A stretch of 64,000 bases of DNA from Candidatus Poribacteria bacterium (GTDB lineage: Bacteria > Poribacteria > WGA-4E > WGA-3G): contig JAJDWA010000002.1 in the NCBI GenBank assembly GCA_022825825.1, forward strand, positions 124,001-188,000, given 5' to 3'. The position numbers and the translations under genes were made by a program. Positions 42,896 to 52,367 of the stretch are shown in pieces (position 1 is the first letter of the stretch; each line of letters starts with the position of its first letter). A model generated the notes under the pieces. It saw only the letters and a list, made by a program, of their open reading frames with translations, was not told the origin of the DNA and did not search any database.

Positions 42896-45888
42896 ACAAA
42901 GACCAACTTCAACTCCCAATCCAACCTGTTGAACAACCTATCTTATGCAGCCCGTACGAAGAACCAACTACACATTGGATTTACGACACACAAACAGGTG
43001 AGGCATCCAAGAATCCAGGACGCCGCGAGGCAGGATATTGGTACAAAACGGAACGCACTGGCAGCGATCAAATCAGTCTTTTCCAAGAGGAACAGCGAGA
43101 TGATCTACCGTTAGTGAACGCACTCCGCGATGATGTCCGGCGGTGGCGTAATTCAAAATACGAAAGTGCTACAAATGTAACAAAAGAATTGCTGCGGCAT
43201 TGGGGACGCGAAGACCTGTTAAGACGACTCTTTTTCTGTCAACGCGAAGCAGTAGAAACAATTATCTATCTCGTTGAAATACTTCAGAGAGAGAAGGGAC
43301 CACGCTTTACGCCTAAATTTTCCAAAGATGACCTTTCCAAATTAGTTGATTCCCCTAACAATCTCGATATTCCAGATTTGATTCGTTACGGTTGTAAAAT
43401 GGCAACCGGCAGCGGCAAAACTGTTGTGATGGCAATGCTCATCGCGTGGGCATTTTGCAATCGTGGCAAAGTGTCTTCTGATGAACGTTTCCCTGCAGCA
43501 GCACTTGTTGTCTGTCCGAACCTTATAATTAAACAACGGCTGCAAGTGTTACGCCCTGAGGATAACGATAACTATTACGATGAATTTGAACTCATTCCAA
43601 CAAAACTCCGTCCGTTGCTGAATAGTGGGAAGGTGTTGGTTACCAATTGGCATCAATTTGCCCCTGAATCCGAACATAAAGAAGGCGGGCAGACCTACGC
43701 AGTTGTCAATAAAGGCGAGGAAACACCAGACGTTTTTGCCAAACGTGTGTTAGGTGAACTCCATGGCCGCGCGCCGATTATGGTGCTAAACGATGAGGGA
43801 CATCACGCCTATCGTCCTGCACCGACTGAGGAAAAACTCTCTGCAGAGGAAAAGCGGGAACGCCAAGATGCTACCGTGTGGGTAGAAGGTTTGGATAAGA
43901 TTAACGTCGGGTGTGGTATCAAATTCTGTGTTGACCTTTCAGCGACACCGTTTTACATTAAAGGCAGTGGTTACCGTGAAGGTTCTCCGTTCCCGTGGCT
44001 TGTGAGTGATTTTGGATTGGTTGACGCAATTGAAAGCGGTATAACGAAAATACCTCGACTGCCAGTAAGTGATACCACCGGGAGACCTGAACCGAAATAC
44101 TTTCGGCTGTGGAAAACGATTGTTGATGATCTTTCGGCTGTAGACACAACGCCAGGAAGACGGACAAGAACACCGAAACCGGATGCCATCTATCGTGAGG
44201 CAGAACCAGCACTGCTTACACTTGCCAGCCAGTGGACAGAACGTTTTGGATATATTGAGGAAGCATCAGATGCCCAGGAAAAAACACCGCCAGTCTTGAT
44301 TATCGTATGTGCCAATACTGATATTGCAGAGATTTTTTATCAAAAAATTTCTGGTGAACAAGTCGAAGATGTCGTTGACGACAGCGGCACAAGCGGAAAA
44401 AGTAAAAAGAAAAATAAGACGAAAACAGTCTATGGACGAGGTACTATTTTCCCCGATTTTTTTTCCAATACCGAAAACGTAAAACGAACGCTGCGTATTG
44501 ACAGCAAAATGCTGGCACAAGCGGAAAGTGTCAATCCAAATCAGAGCACATCACAAGCCGCAGAAGCACTCAGAGAAATTGTTGCAACAATAGGAAAACC
44601 TGGTAAGCCAGGCGCACAAATAAGATGTGTTGTCTCTGTCGCAATGCTAAACGAGGGATGGGATGCAAACAACGTAACGCATATTTTGGGGTTACGTGCT
44701 TTTACCAGTCAGCTGCTCTGTGAACAGGTAGTCGGGCGCGGGTTACGCAGAATGAATTATACACCAGACCCAGAAACAGGGTTGCTTACCGAGGAATATG
44801 TTGATGTTTACGGTATACCGTTTTCGGTTATCCCGTTCAGAGGTAGACCCTCAAAAGGCCGCGAACCAGATGACAAACCGAAAAATCACGTCAGGGCATT
44901 ATCTGATCGTGAAGATTTTGAGATACGATTTCCGATTGTAGAAGGGTACGCCTTTGCCCTACAAAAAAACGAAATCAAGGCAGATATTGATTCAACGGAA
45001 CCGCTCAGCATCCAACCGGAACTGAATCCCACTGCCCTCTATGTCAAACCTGCTGTGGGATACGAAATTGGTACACCTTCAGCATCCGGTCCGGGGGGTA
45101 CTCTCCTTCAAGACCGCGAAGAATATTACCGAACCACACATTTACAAGCCATCCAATTTGAGATTGCGCATCGAATTGTTCTCAAATTAGTCGGGGACAG
45201 ACAAACCGCCCCAGATCCGGACAGCAATCCAAAACTCAGATTGTCTTCTCGACACCGTCTTTTTCCGCAAGTCTATAAGCATGTTGATGCTTATGTTAGA
45301 ACAAAGGTTGACTTCCACGGATGTGACCCTTGTGAACTCGGTCAAGAGAAATACGTTACGCTAATTGTAGAACGTTTGATGACTGCTATTCAACCCGATG
45401 AGACGAAAGGTGAAATTCCGATGCTGCCGATTCTCAACCGCTATGCCCCGATTGGCACATCGACTGATGTTGACTTTCTCACGGCGCGGCCATGTGTGGC
45501 AACAGAACGGAGTCATGTGAATCAGGTAGTGCTGGATACAGGCACATGGGAACGTGCTGCTAAATTTCGGCTTGAGCAATCTGATGTTGTAGCATGTTAC
45601 GTGCGGAACGACCACCTCGGACTCGGCATTCCGTATGAATACAACGGTTTTTCTCATCTCTACGAACCAGATTTTATTGTACGACTCACAAATGGAGTCC
45701 ATCTCGTTTTGGAAATAAAGGGTTTTGAACCGGATCAGGTTCACGCGAAACATGCAGCTGCTAAAAGGTGGGTGTCCGCGGTGAATAATTGGGGTAAACT
45801 GAAAAAATGGGAATTCCATGTTTGCAAGGACCCACAATTGCTGGGTAAAGAATTGGCAGAAATCTATAACAAATTAACTGAGGCATAA
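42892..45888 (+). CDS. Type III-like restriction enzyme, DEAD-box helicase/nuclease (BPTD_3080-like)
   Basis: A 998-residue SF2 helicase with a C-terminal nuclease. Walker A is MATGSGKTVVMAMLIA near residue 172, motif II-type NDEGHHAYRP near 303, motif III SATPFYIKG, and helicase C has NEGWDANNVTHILGLRA and QVVGRGLRRMNY. The C-terminus holds EPDFIVRL and LVLEIKGFEPD, a PD-(D/E)XK catalytic core. The N-terminal HWIYD and FFCQREAVETIIYLVEI resemble BPTD_3080-type restriction enzymes. With the methyltransferase upstream it forms an R-M system. It is the last gene of the coupled 41742-45888 operon. Confidence 0.88.
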   Translation: MNKDQLQLPIQPVEQPILCSPYEEPTTHWIYDTQTGEASKNPGRREAGYWYKTERTGSDQISLFQEEQRDDLPLVNALRDDVRRWRNSKYESATNVTKELLRHWGREDLLRRLFFCQREAVETIIYLVEILQREKGPRFTPKFSKDDLSKLVDSPNNLDIPDLIRYGCKMATGSGKTVVMAMLIAWAFCNRGKVSSDERFPAAALVVCPNLIIKQRLQVLRPEDNDNYYDEFELIPTKLRPLLNSGKVLVTNWHQFAPESEHKEGGQTYAVVNKGEETPDVFAKRVLGELHGRAPIMVLNDEGHHAYRPAPTEEKLSAEEKRERQDATVWVEGLDKINVGCGIKFCVDLSATPFYIKGSGYREGSPFPWLVSDFGLVDAIESGITKIPRLPVSDTTGRPEPKYFRLWKTIVDDLSAVDTTPGRRTRTPKPDAIYREAEPALLTLASQWTERFGYIEEASDAQEKTPPVLIIVCANTDIAEIFYQKISGEQVEDVVDDSGTSGKSKKKNKTKTVYGRGTIFPDFFSNTENVKRTLRIDSKMLAQAESVNPNQSTSQAAEALREIVATIGKPGKPGAQIRCVVSVAMLNEGWDANNVTHILGLRAFTSQLLCEQVVGRGLRRMNYTPDPETGLLTEEYVDVYGIPFSVIPFRGRPSKGREPDDKPKNHVRALSDREDFEIRFPIVEGYAFALQKNEIKADIDSTEPLSIQPELNPTALYVKPAVGYEIGTPSASGPGGTLLQDREEYYRTTHLQAIQFEIAHRIVLKLVGDRQTAPDPDSNPKLRLSSRHRLFPQVYKHVDAYVRTKVDFHGCDPCELGQEKYVTLIVERLMTAIQPDETKGEIPMLPILNRYAPIGTSTDVDFLTARPCVATERSHVNQVVLDTGTWERAAKFRLEQSDVVACYVRNDHLGLGIPYEYNGFSHLYEPDFIVRLTNGVHLVLEIKGFEPDQVHAKHAAAKRWVSAVNNWGKLKKWEFHVCKDPQLLGKELAEIYNKLTEA

Positions 45889-45889
45889 C

Positions 45890-46906
45890 ATGAAAATAGC
45901 ACTCCTCTCCTATAGCCATCATGGACGCAGCATGGCAAACACAGCAGAAGCACTCGGACACGAAATCGTAGGCGTGATGGATGCAGAACATTCACCTCGT
46001 GAACAGTTAGCAAACGACTTTCAATCGCCAGCATTCGATTCTGCAGGCAACTGTCTGGATGCTACTAAACCTGACGTTGTACTTGTCGCAGGCAAACATA
46101 CCGAAATGTCATCTCACGTGCAAGCATGTGTAGACAGACGTATTCCCTATCTTTTGGATAAACCGTTTGCGGATTGTGCAGACCGACTGCGTCCTGCAGC
46201 GGAAGCATCCGAAAAACATGGTGTGTTCAGCGCGCTTGTTTTGCCGAACCGCGCAAGCAAAATCGTAAGTATTGTTAAAGAGATGCTTGACGATGATAGC
46301 TTGGGTGACCTTGTGTTATACAATAGCAGACTGAACAACGGTCCGCCATCACGTTATGACCCGACACCTTCCTACTGGCACAACGATCCGAGCATATCGG
46401 GCGGTGGGTGCTGGGCAGTTGAAGCAGCGCACGGTATTGACACATTCCTTCAGTTTGTGGGTGATCAGGAGATTACAGTGGTTGGCGCGGTGATGTCTAA
46501 CGCGATGTATAGTCGGAGTGTGGAGGACAGCGGTATCGGTGTGTTAAGAACAGAAGACGGTATCACAGGGATTATTGAATCAGGTTATACCTATCCGTCA
46601 GGCAAACGTGGTGGCGATCACTTCTTCCGATTTATCGGCACAAAGGCATCGGTCTTTGAGCAGTATGGGAAGAATGGCGAACCGTTGATTGAGGTTCACA
46701 CAACCGAAGGTGTGCAGTTCAGTGAGGACATCTCACACGGTGCCAGAATAAAAGGCGTGATGGGCAGTGCGTTTGACGCTATCCGTGATGGGAAATTTTT
46801 CACACCATCGGTTATTGATGCTGTGCGGATACTTGAAATTCAGGATGCAGTTTATACGCATGCTCGGCAAAATGTGACGACCCACGGCCCATATCCAATG
46901 GGGTAA
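45890..46906 (+). CDS. Gfo/Idh/MocA family oxidoreductase
   Basis: A 338-residue NAD(P)-dependent oxidoreductase. The Rossmann N-terminus (KIALLSYSHHGRSMANTAEA) departs from GxGxxG and reads SYSHHG. The catalytic/cofactor motif is present as YLLDKPFADC (EKP type), followed by the C-terminal sheet with GGGCWAVEAAHGIDTFLQF and the conserved His. It starts one base after the restriction enzyme stop, with GAGG overlapping that gene's end, so some read-through expression is likely. It pairs naturally with the SMP-30 gene that follows. Probably sugar or inositol oxidation; substrate unknown. Confidence 0.85.
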   Translation: MKIALLSYSHHGRSMANTAEALGHEIVGVMDAEHSPREQLANDFQSPAFDSAGNCLDATKPDVVLVAGKHTEMSSHVQACVDRRIPYLLDKPFADCADRLRPAAEASEKHGVFSALVLPNRASKIVSIVKEMLDDDSLGDLVLYNSRLNNGPPSRYDPTPSYWHNDPSISGGGCWAVEAAHGIDTFLQFVGDQEITVVGAVMSNAMYSRSVEDSGIGVLRTEDGITGIIESGYTYPSGKRGGDHFFRFIGTKASVFEQYGKNGEPLIEVHTTEGVQFSEDISHGARIKGVMGSAFDAIRDGKFFTPSVIDAVRILEIQDAVYTHARQNVTTHGPYPMG

Positions 46907-46942
46907 TAAAATCTTTTATTTTCAGGCAAAAAGGAGTTAAAT

Positions 46943-47905
46943 ATGCCAAATTCACAAACTACAACCGTAGAAGGTATTCTCCCAGCAGACTCTAAACTTG
47001 AAGAAGTGTTCAACGATGCACATTTCACAGAGGGACCAACCGTCGCGCCAGATGGCACGGTCTATTTTAGTGACATCACCTTCACACATCAAGCCGATAT
47101 GCAAGCCGGACATATCATGAGATACGATCCTAAGATAGGCGAAACCACTGTTTTTCGTTCACCGAGTGGAATGTCAAACGGGATGAAGTTTGACGCGCAA
47201 GGACGTTTAGTTGTCGCAGAAGGGGCAGATTTCGGGGGACGGCGGATTACTCGAACAGACGTGGAAACGGGGAAAAGCGATATTATCGCTGGGCTATATG
47301 AAGGAAAGCCTTTTAATTCGCCTAACGATCTCACCATTGATGAACAGGGACGTGTCTATTTTACCGATCCACGTTACGTTGGACATGAACCGGTAGAACA
47401 ACCTGTGATGGGTGTCTATCGGATTGATACAGATGACTCTGTCCATCTTGTCAGTGCTGATTCCGGTAAACCGAACGGTATCGCGGTTTCACCTGACCAG
47501 AAAACGCTTTATGTCGGTAGCAACGATAGCGGTTCGTTCAGGGAGATGCCGGATGAGTTGCCAACCTGCATGGGGCGGATGGCACTCCTTGCTTATGATC
47601 TTTCATCTGACGGCACTGCAACTTTTCGTGAAATACTCGTTGACTATGCTCCAGAACACGGCCCTGACGGTTTTGAAGTTGATGTGGAAGGGAATCTCTA
47701 TGTGGCAGTTCGCGATAAAACCAGATTCGGTGTATGCGTTTATTCTCCTAATGGAACGGAATTGGCATATATTGAGACACCCGAATTGCCGACTAATGTT
47801 GCTTTTGGGCGTAATGAAGCGAGTAAGATGCTCTACATCACAGCAGGAGGGAGTCTCTTTAGAATTCCGGTTGCGAAAGACGGATATCACCTGCCACAGA
47901 AATAG
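46943..47905 (+). CDS. SMP-30/gluconolactonase family protein
   Basis: A 320-residue six-bladed propeller of the SMP-30 family. Landmarks are FTEGPTVAPDGTVYFSDI with the metal Glu, GMSNGMKFDAQGRLVVAEGA, FNSPNDLTIDEQGRVYFTDP with the central Asn and Asp, GKPNGIAVSPDQKTLYV, and GPDGFEVDVEGNLYVAV with the catalytic Asp. It is longer than the protein at 11601-12437 and belongs to the gluconolactonase branch. AAGGAG lies before the ATG. Following a Gfo/Idh oxidoreductase, it could open the lactone that enzyme makes. Confidence 0.9.
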   Translation: MPNSQTTTVEGILPADSKLEEVFNDAHFTEGPTVAPDGTVYFSDITFTHQADMQAGHIMRYDPKIGETTVFRSPSGMSNGMKFDAQGRLVVAEGADFGGRRITRTDVETGKSDIIAGLYEGKPFNSPNDLTIDEQGRVYFTDPRYVGHEPVEQPVMGVYRIDTDDSVHLVSADSGKPNGIAVSPDQKTLYVGSNDSGSFREMPDELPTCMGRMALLAYDLSSDGTATFREILVDYAPEHGPDGFEVDVEGNLYVAVRDKTRFGVCVYSPNGTELAYIETPELPTNVAFGRNEASKMLYITAGGSLFRIPVAKDGYHLPQK

Positions 47906-47917
47906 CGTTCACATCGC

Positions 47918-49318
47918 TTAAACGTCTGGGTGAAGATTATGCCATGAGGTTGCACTTTCATAAGCATGCCCAACTTGACATAACAAAGGTTCTGCCAAAT
48001 GCTTGCCAACAAACTGAATACTCAACGGTAGTCCTTCGCTGCTCATACCGCACGGCACAGATAGTGTCGGCGCACCGTTGTAGTCAAACGGTGCCGTGAA
48101 TCGTTGAAACCTTGCGGGCCTGGTCTCTTTCGGTCCGTATAGCAACTCTGGCGTAACTTTGTGTGGTGGAGCAGACATTGATGGACATACCAATACATCA
48201 ATATCTTGAAATACACGCCTGATATGTCCTGTGCAGGCGGCTCTCAAGTTATTCGCTTCGGCATATCCAGCACCTGTCACCTCTGCCCCCATATCAAGCC
48301 ATCCTTGGAACCAAGGACCGTAGGCATCCCGCTGTGAAGGATAGGTAGCTGCATGCGCTGCTACCGCTTCTGCTGAACAGATCGTTGGCCACGCTAAGAC
48401 ATATTCATCCATGTTAGGCAACTGTACCGCAACGATTTCTGCTCCTAATCCCTCTAAAACGTTTACGCCAGCACATACCGCTTCGGCAAGTTCAGTGTCA
48501 ACGTCTTTCATTGCGTAATTCTCGTCAAACCCTATTCGGATACCTTTAATACCCTTATCTATCCCTTCAAGCAAATTAGGTACAGGATTGGGCAGAGAAG
48601 TTGGGTCATTCGGGTCAAAGCCAGAGATTGCCTCAAGCATAATCCCCGCATCTGCGACGCTTCGCGTCATTGGGCCGACATGATCCATTGACTCAGCAAG
48701 TGCAAGTACACCGTATCTACTCACTCTACCCCATGTGGGTTTTAGTCCGACAATACCGCAAGCAGCCGAAGGGAAACGGATTGAACCGCCTGTATCGCTA
48801 CCGATTGAACCGGAACACAATCCTGCAGCTGTTGCAACGCCAGAACCGCTTGAAGATGAGCCGGTCCATCGTTCAGGGTTCCACGGGTTTATAGGTATAT
48901 CAAAATCTGGATGGTAGCCGCCCATTGCCCCTTCTGTTAGATTGAGCTTGCCGAGCAGTACCGCCCCCGCGGCTTCAAGCCTTTGGACTACCGTACTATC
49001 AAACCCAGGAACGTGATTTTCCAGGACTTTTGCTCCACCCATCGTGCGGACACCTTTAGTAAAGCAGAGATCCTTGACTGCAATTGGGACACCGTGAAGC
49101 GTACCGCGATACGTACCTGCTGCAATTTCCTGCTCCGCTTTCTGTGCCGATGCGATTGCGTGGTTTGCCATAACTGTGACATAGCTTTTCAATCGGTCAT
49201 CAAGCTGTTCAATTCGCTGCAACATAACGGTTGTCAGTTCAACTGGTGACAACGCTTTTGAAGAAATTAATTCTGCAACTTCAGTAATAGCCTTATAGTG
49301 AAGTGGACTTTCAGACAT
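47918..49318 (-). CDS. Amidase (amidase signature family)
   Basis: A 466-residue amidase-signature hydrolase. The Ser-cisSer-Lys triad is visible: Lys in GVPIAVKDLCF near residue 78, cis-Ser within the GSSSSGSGVATAAGLC loop near 155, and the nucleophile in GSDTGGSIRFPSA near 176. Architecture and length fit GatA-like amidases without gatB/gatC neighbours, so a stand-alone amide or hydrazide hydrolase is more likely. AAGGAAGG lies before the ATG. Convergent with the SMP-30 gene, 12 nt apart. Confidence 0.9.
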   Translation of the reverse strand: MSESPLHYKAITEVAELISSKALSPVELTTVMLQRIEQLDDRLKSYVTVMANHAIASAQKAEQEIAAGTYRGTLHGVPIAVKDLCFTKGVRTMGGAKVLENHVPGFDSTVVQRLEAAGAVLLGKLNLTEGAMGGYHPDFDIPINPWNPERWTGSSSSGSGVATAAGLCSGSIGSDTGGSIRFPSAACGIVGLKPTWGRVSRYGVLALAESMDHVGPMTRSVADAGIMLEAISGFDPNDPTSLPNPVPNLLEGIDKGIKGIRIGFDENYAMKDVDTELAEAVCAGVNVLEGLGAEIVAVQLPNMDEYVLAWPTICSAEAVAAHAATYPSQRDAYGPWFQGWLDMGAEVTGAGYAEANNLRAACTGHIRRVFQDIDVLVCPSMSAPPHKVTPELLYGPKETRPARFQRFTAPFDYNGAPTLSVPCGMSSEGLPLSIQFVGKHLAEPLLCQVGHAYESATSWHNLHPDV

Positions 49319-49340
49319 GTTAAGCCTTCCTTGATTTCAA

Positions 49341-50198
49341 TTAAGCACCTGGGCGGCTGCGTCCTAACAAGCTTAGCAGACGATCACTTGCATTTTGTAA
49401 GGCATCTTCTGGCACAGGGACACCGTTACAAAGGCTAAACCGCCAGTATGCCCAATATGCCGCATATTGAGATTGTAAAATATAACGGGTTTTGTTCGAC
49501 AAGTTCGGTGCCCCGCGATGCCAACATTGTGGATCCTGTAGGTAAATATCACCCGCTTTGCAAAAAATAGAGACCGGTTTATTGCCTTCAAATTCAGGAT
49601 TTTCTTGATTGTTAGGGCCTCTGCCTGAATAATGGCTACCAGGGACATATTGTGTCGGTCCTTCCTCAATTGTCTCAATATCGTTCAGTGCTATCTGAAC
49701 CGTAAACCACATCACGGGCATGCGTAAGCGCGGATCGTGGCGCGGCATTTTATCAGTAACAGGGAAATGCACCGAACCGTCTACATGCCAAGTACTAATA
49801 GAGAGTCCAGGCAGATTACGAAGCACATTTTGACCACAAAACTTGCAGTTCTCCCCGACTATCGCCTCAGCCAAACTCAAAATCGGTTCACGAAGTAGCA
49901 TATCCCGAAAGATCGGATCCAGTTCAATCGTATTCCGTAAAATGAAAGGTAAATGTTCACCCGATCCAGCGTGTGCGCCCATCTGGATATATCGGACATC
50001 TGCCAGGTCAGGATTTGTCCGCTCAGCAAGTTCTGGGTCTGCGAAAAACGCATCTGTTTTGTTTCGTAATGCAGTGACCTCATCTTCAGTCAGCACACCC
50101 GGAATATGGACAAACCCGTCACGGAAGAATTGTTCGGCAATTTCGGTTGTTTTCTCTTCACTAAAGGCTTCACCCTTCAGGATAGAACTGTTTTCCAT
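49341..50198 (-). CDS. Phytanoyl-CoA dioxygenase (PhyH) family protein
   Basis: A 285-residue Fe(II)/2-oxoglutarate dioxygenase. HxD is in ISTWHVDGSVHFP near residue 135, the distal His in PQCWHRGAPNLSNKTRY near 243, and the 2-oxoglutarate Arg is in the same segment. The ATG at 50198 has AAGGAG eight bases upstream; an in-frame start 23 codons earlier gives an unlikely tail. The end lies 22 nt before the amidase start on the same strand, so the two are probably an operon. Fourth PhyH gene of the window and dissimilar in loops to the others. Confidence 0.9.
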   Translation of the reverse strand: MENSSILKGEAFSEEKTTEIAEQFFRDGFVHIPGVLTEDEVTALRNKTDAFFADPELAERTNPDLADVRYIQMGAHAGSGEHLPFILRNTIELDPIFRDMLLREPILSLAEAIVGENCKFCGQNVLRNLPGLSISTWHVDGSVHFPVTDKMPRHDPRLRMPVMWFTVQIALNDIETIEEGPTQYVPGSHYSGRGPNNQENPEFEGNKPVSIFCKAGDIYLQDPQCWHRGAPNLSNKTRYILQSQYAAYWAYWRFSLCNGVPVPEDALQNASDRLLSLLGRSRPGA

Positions 50199-50293
50199 TT
50201 TGTATCTCCTTTTTACATCCAAAAGGTGTTCTAATCCGAATCGACATATAATGTTATAAATGTGCAATTGACTATCACTGTGAATTTTGAGAA

Positions 50294-50575
50294 TTAATAA
50301 ATATCACCACGATTGTCGATTTGTAGGATCCGGATTAGTCGATTAACTCTGTCAACTCGATAGATGAAACGGATATCTCCTATGCGATAACGATAATGTC
50401 CTTCTTTCCTTCCGCGCAGTTTTTTAATTGTTGTTGGATTTTCGTGTCTGAACGGCGATTCGCTGATATATTCAAACGCAAGATTGATACGCACTTGTGT
50501 TTCCCGATTAAGCCGCGCGATAAAATTTTCCACCTTTCTCGGCAATCGGTCAAGTGTGTATTGCTGCTGATTCAC
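50294..50575 (-). CDS. RelE/ParE-family toxin
   Basis: A 93-residue RelE-fold protein. The basic/aromatic core is visible in IKKLRGRKEGHYRYRIGDIR and FIYRVDRVNRLIRILQID, the family's KLxG...yRxRxGdyRviy pattern. RelE toxins cut mRNA on the ribosome. It starts with GTG, overlapping the stop of the upstream gene (GTGA, 4 nt), the usual sign of a coupled pair. The final residues IDNRGDIY keep the C-terminal tyrosine common in active RelE proteins. Its partner is 50572-50901. Confidence 0.88.
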   Translation of the reverse strand: MNQQQYTLDRLPRKVENFIARLNRETQVRINLAFEYISESPFRHENPTTIKKLRGRKEGHYRYRIGDIRFIYRVDRVNRLIRILQIDNRGDIY

Positions 50576-50901
50576 AGTCCGATTTCCTTTTTAATTTGGG
50601 ACCATTCTTTTCCGCCACCATCATCCAATTCCTTTTCAGCTTCGGCAATTTCTTCAATAATATTTGGTTCCAAATTCAGCAAAGCAGTTTCACGCCATTC
50701 ATCAAGAAAAACGGTCAAAGTTTCAACATCTCTTTTCCCTTCTGACACATAAATTACCAGTTTCAGTAATTCGTCAAAAAACTCAACAAGTTCGTCAGAT
50801 TTTAGACTTTTTATCCAATTTAGATGTTTGGAAGTTGTAAACGACTTAACAAACAACTGATCCTTCATTAGGTGTCCTACGACAAGTTTAGAATTTTTCA
50901 T
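50572..50901 (-). CDS. Putative antitoxin of the RelE-type toxin
   Basis: A 109-residue protein, mostly helical with a strongly acidic C-terminus (NIIEEIAEAEKELDDGGGKE). No recognised antitoxin family; the position directly before RelE and the 4-nt coupling make an antitoxin role likely. AAGGA lies five to nine bases before the ATG at 50901. The gene starts 8 nt after the stop of the sulfatase, so it may share its transcript. The first half contains a long helical region (FFDELLKLVIYVSEG). Confidence 0.6.
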   Translation of the reverse strand: MKNSKLVVGHLMKDQLFVKSFTTSKHLNWIKSLKSDELVEFFDELLKLVIYVSEGKRDVETLTVFLDEWRETALLNLEPNIIEEIAEAEKELDDGGGKEWSQIKKEIGL

Positions 50902-50909
50902 ATTTTCCT

Positions 50910-52367
50910 TCAATCCAAATAATCCATCTCTGGTAAAAGATTCCATCGGTACTGGTCAACAGGTTGTGTGCTGCGTGCCCATTGGCCAAGAACGCGTGTA
51001 TCGGCACGTTTCGCTGCCATCTGGGCAGCAATCTGATCGGGGTCCCATCCATCCAAAATCTTTTCCATCAACGCCATTAAGATGTCCCGACATGTTGGAT
51101 CGTCTGATCGGTCATATAATTCATTTGGGTCTACCTTCAAGTTAAACAGTTGGGGCGGCTGTCCGTGATAGTAATTCAATTTCCAATCTTCATAGCGAAC
51201 CATTCGATGATAGCATCCTTCATCGGTGCAATATTCCGAAAATGCAATGTTTTCCCACTCAGCATCTTCGTCTTGGAAAAGCGGTAGAACACTTCTTCCG
51301 CGAGAATTCGGCAAAGGTGATGCACCAAGTGCGTCGATCATTGTGGCATTCAAATCAAGGGAACTGATAACACGATTACACCGCACATCTTCTGGCAAGT
51401 TGCCACGCCACGATAAAATAGCGGGAACTTTCACAGAGTGTTCATAAAATGTCTGTTTCCACCAAAGCCCATGTTCACCTACTTGCTCACCGTGATCGGA
51501 ACTATAAAGTATAATCGTGTTTTGATCCAATGCGTTTTCTCTGAGTGCACTAAGAATCTGCCCTATCATTATATCCATCCGCGTAACCAATGCCCAATAT
51601 GCTGTGCGTGCCCGAAGAATCTCATCATCAGACACCTCAGTTATCCCACATTTTTCACGCCACCATCGGAAGTAGGGATGCAATTTGTCAGAAAAATGTT
51701 CAGGGTTTTGCGGCATCGTCATTCGCCCTTCATAGAGTTGATAATCTTCTTGACGCGCAACAAAAGGTTGATGCGGTAACATAAACCCCACAGAAATTGA
51801 AAACGGTGCATCAAGCAGTCCTGCTCTTTTCTGAACACCGAGTCGATTCAGATAATCAACTGTTGCGGCAGTCACATCCTCATCGTGAACCTGATACGCA
51901 CTTTGCCCTGGCCCAGATTTTTGTAGACTTACACGGGCTGGTCCCGCTGTTCCGGACAGCTCACCGTGATCAACACCGCCACCACCTGGATGGTTCGGAC
52001 CGTGGTCCCCGACAAGACGTTCGGTATAACCGTGCAGCTGATCCGGTCCCAAAGCATGCATCCGTCCGACGAGAATAGGTTCATACCCAGCAGCACCCAT
52101 CGCATGTGCAAAGGTCGGAATCCCAGAGTCAAGAATATGACTATTTGTCCACACGCTGTTTTCATAAGGAAACCGTCCGCTCAACATGGACATACGGGAA
52201 GGCACACAAATAGGTGACGGACAGTAGGCATTTTCAAACACAATCCCTTCTGCAGCAAGTTGATCAAGGTTTGGGGTTTGTGCCAATTCATCACCATAAC
52301 ATCCCGTAACATAGGGATTGTGTTGATCTGAATGGATATATAGCAAATTGCGGTGCTGCGTGTGCAT
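50910..52367 (-). CDS. Sulfatase (type I, formylglycine-dependent)
   Basis: A 485-residue type I sulfatase. The formylglycine motif CxPxR is present as SPICVPSRMSMLSGRFP near residue 55, after NLLYIHSDQHNPYVTG (the metal Asp and Asn). Late metal/catalytic residues appear in ILYSSDHGEQVGEHG near 307 and KQTFYEHSVKVP. It needs an anaerobic or aerobic formylglycine-generating enzyme, not in this window. No signal peptide is seen. A good promoter lies upstream. Substrate probably a sulfated carbohydrate, as expected for a bacterium living on marine polysaccharides. Confidence 0.93.
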   Translation of the reverse strand: MHTQHRNLLYIHSDQHNPYVTGCYGDELAQTPNLDQLAAEGIVFENAYCPSPICVPSRMSMLSGRFPYENSVWTNSHILDSGIPTFAHAMGAAGYEPILVGRMHALGPDQLHGYTERLVGDHGPNHPGGGGVDHGELSGTAGPARVSLQKSGPGQSAYQVHDEDVTAATVDYLNRLGVQKRAGLLDAPFSISVGFMLPHQPFVARQEDYQLYEGRMTMPQNPEHFSDKLHPYFRWWREKCGITEVSDDEILRARTAYWALVTRMDIMIGQILSALRENALDQNTIILYSSDHGEQVGEHGLWWKQTFYEHSVKVPAILSWRGNLPEDVRCNRVISSLDLNATMIDALGASPLPNSRGRSVLPLFQDEDAEWENIAFSEYCTDEGCYHRMVRYEDWKLNYYHGQPPQLFNLKVDPNELYDRSDDPTCRDILMALMEKILDGWDPDQIAAQMAAKRADTRVLGQWARSTQPVDQYRWNLLPEMDYLD

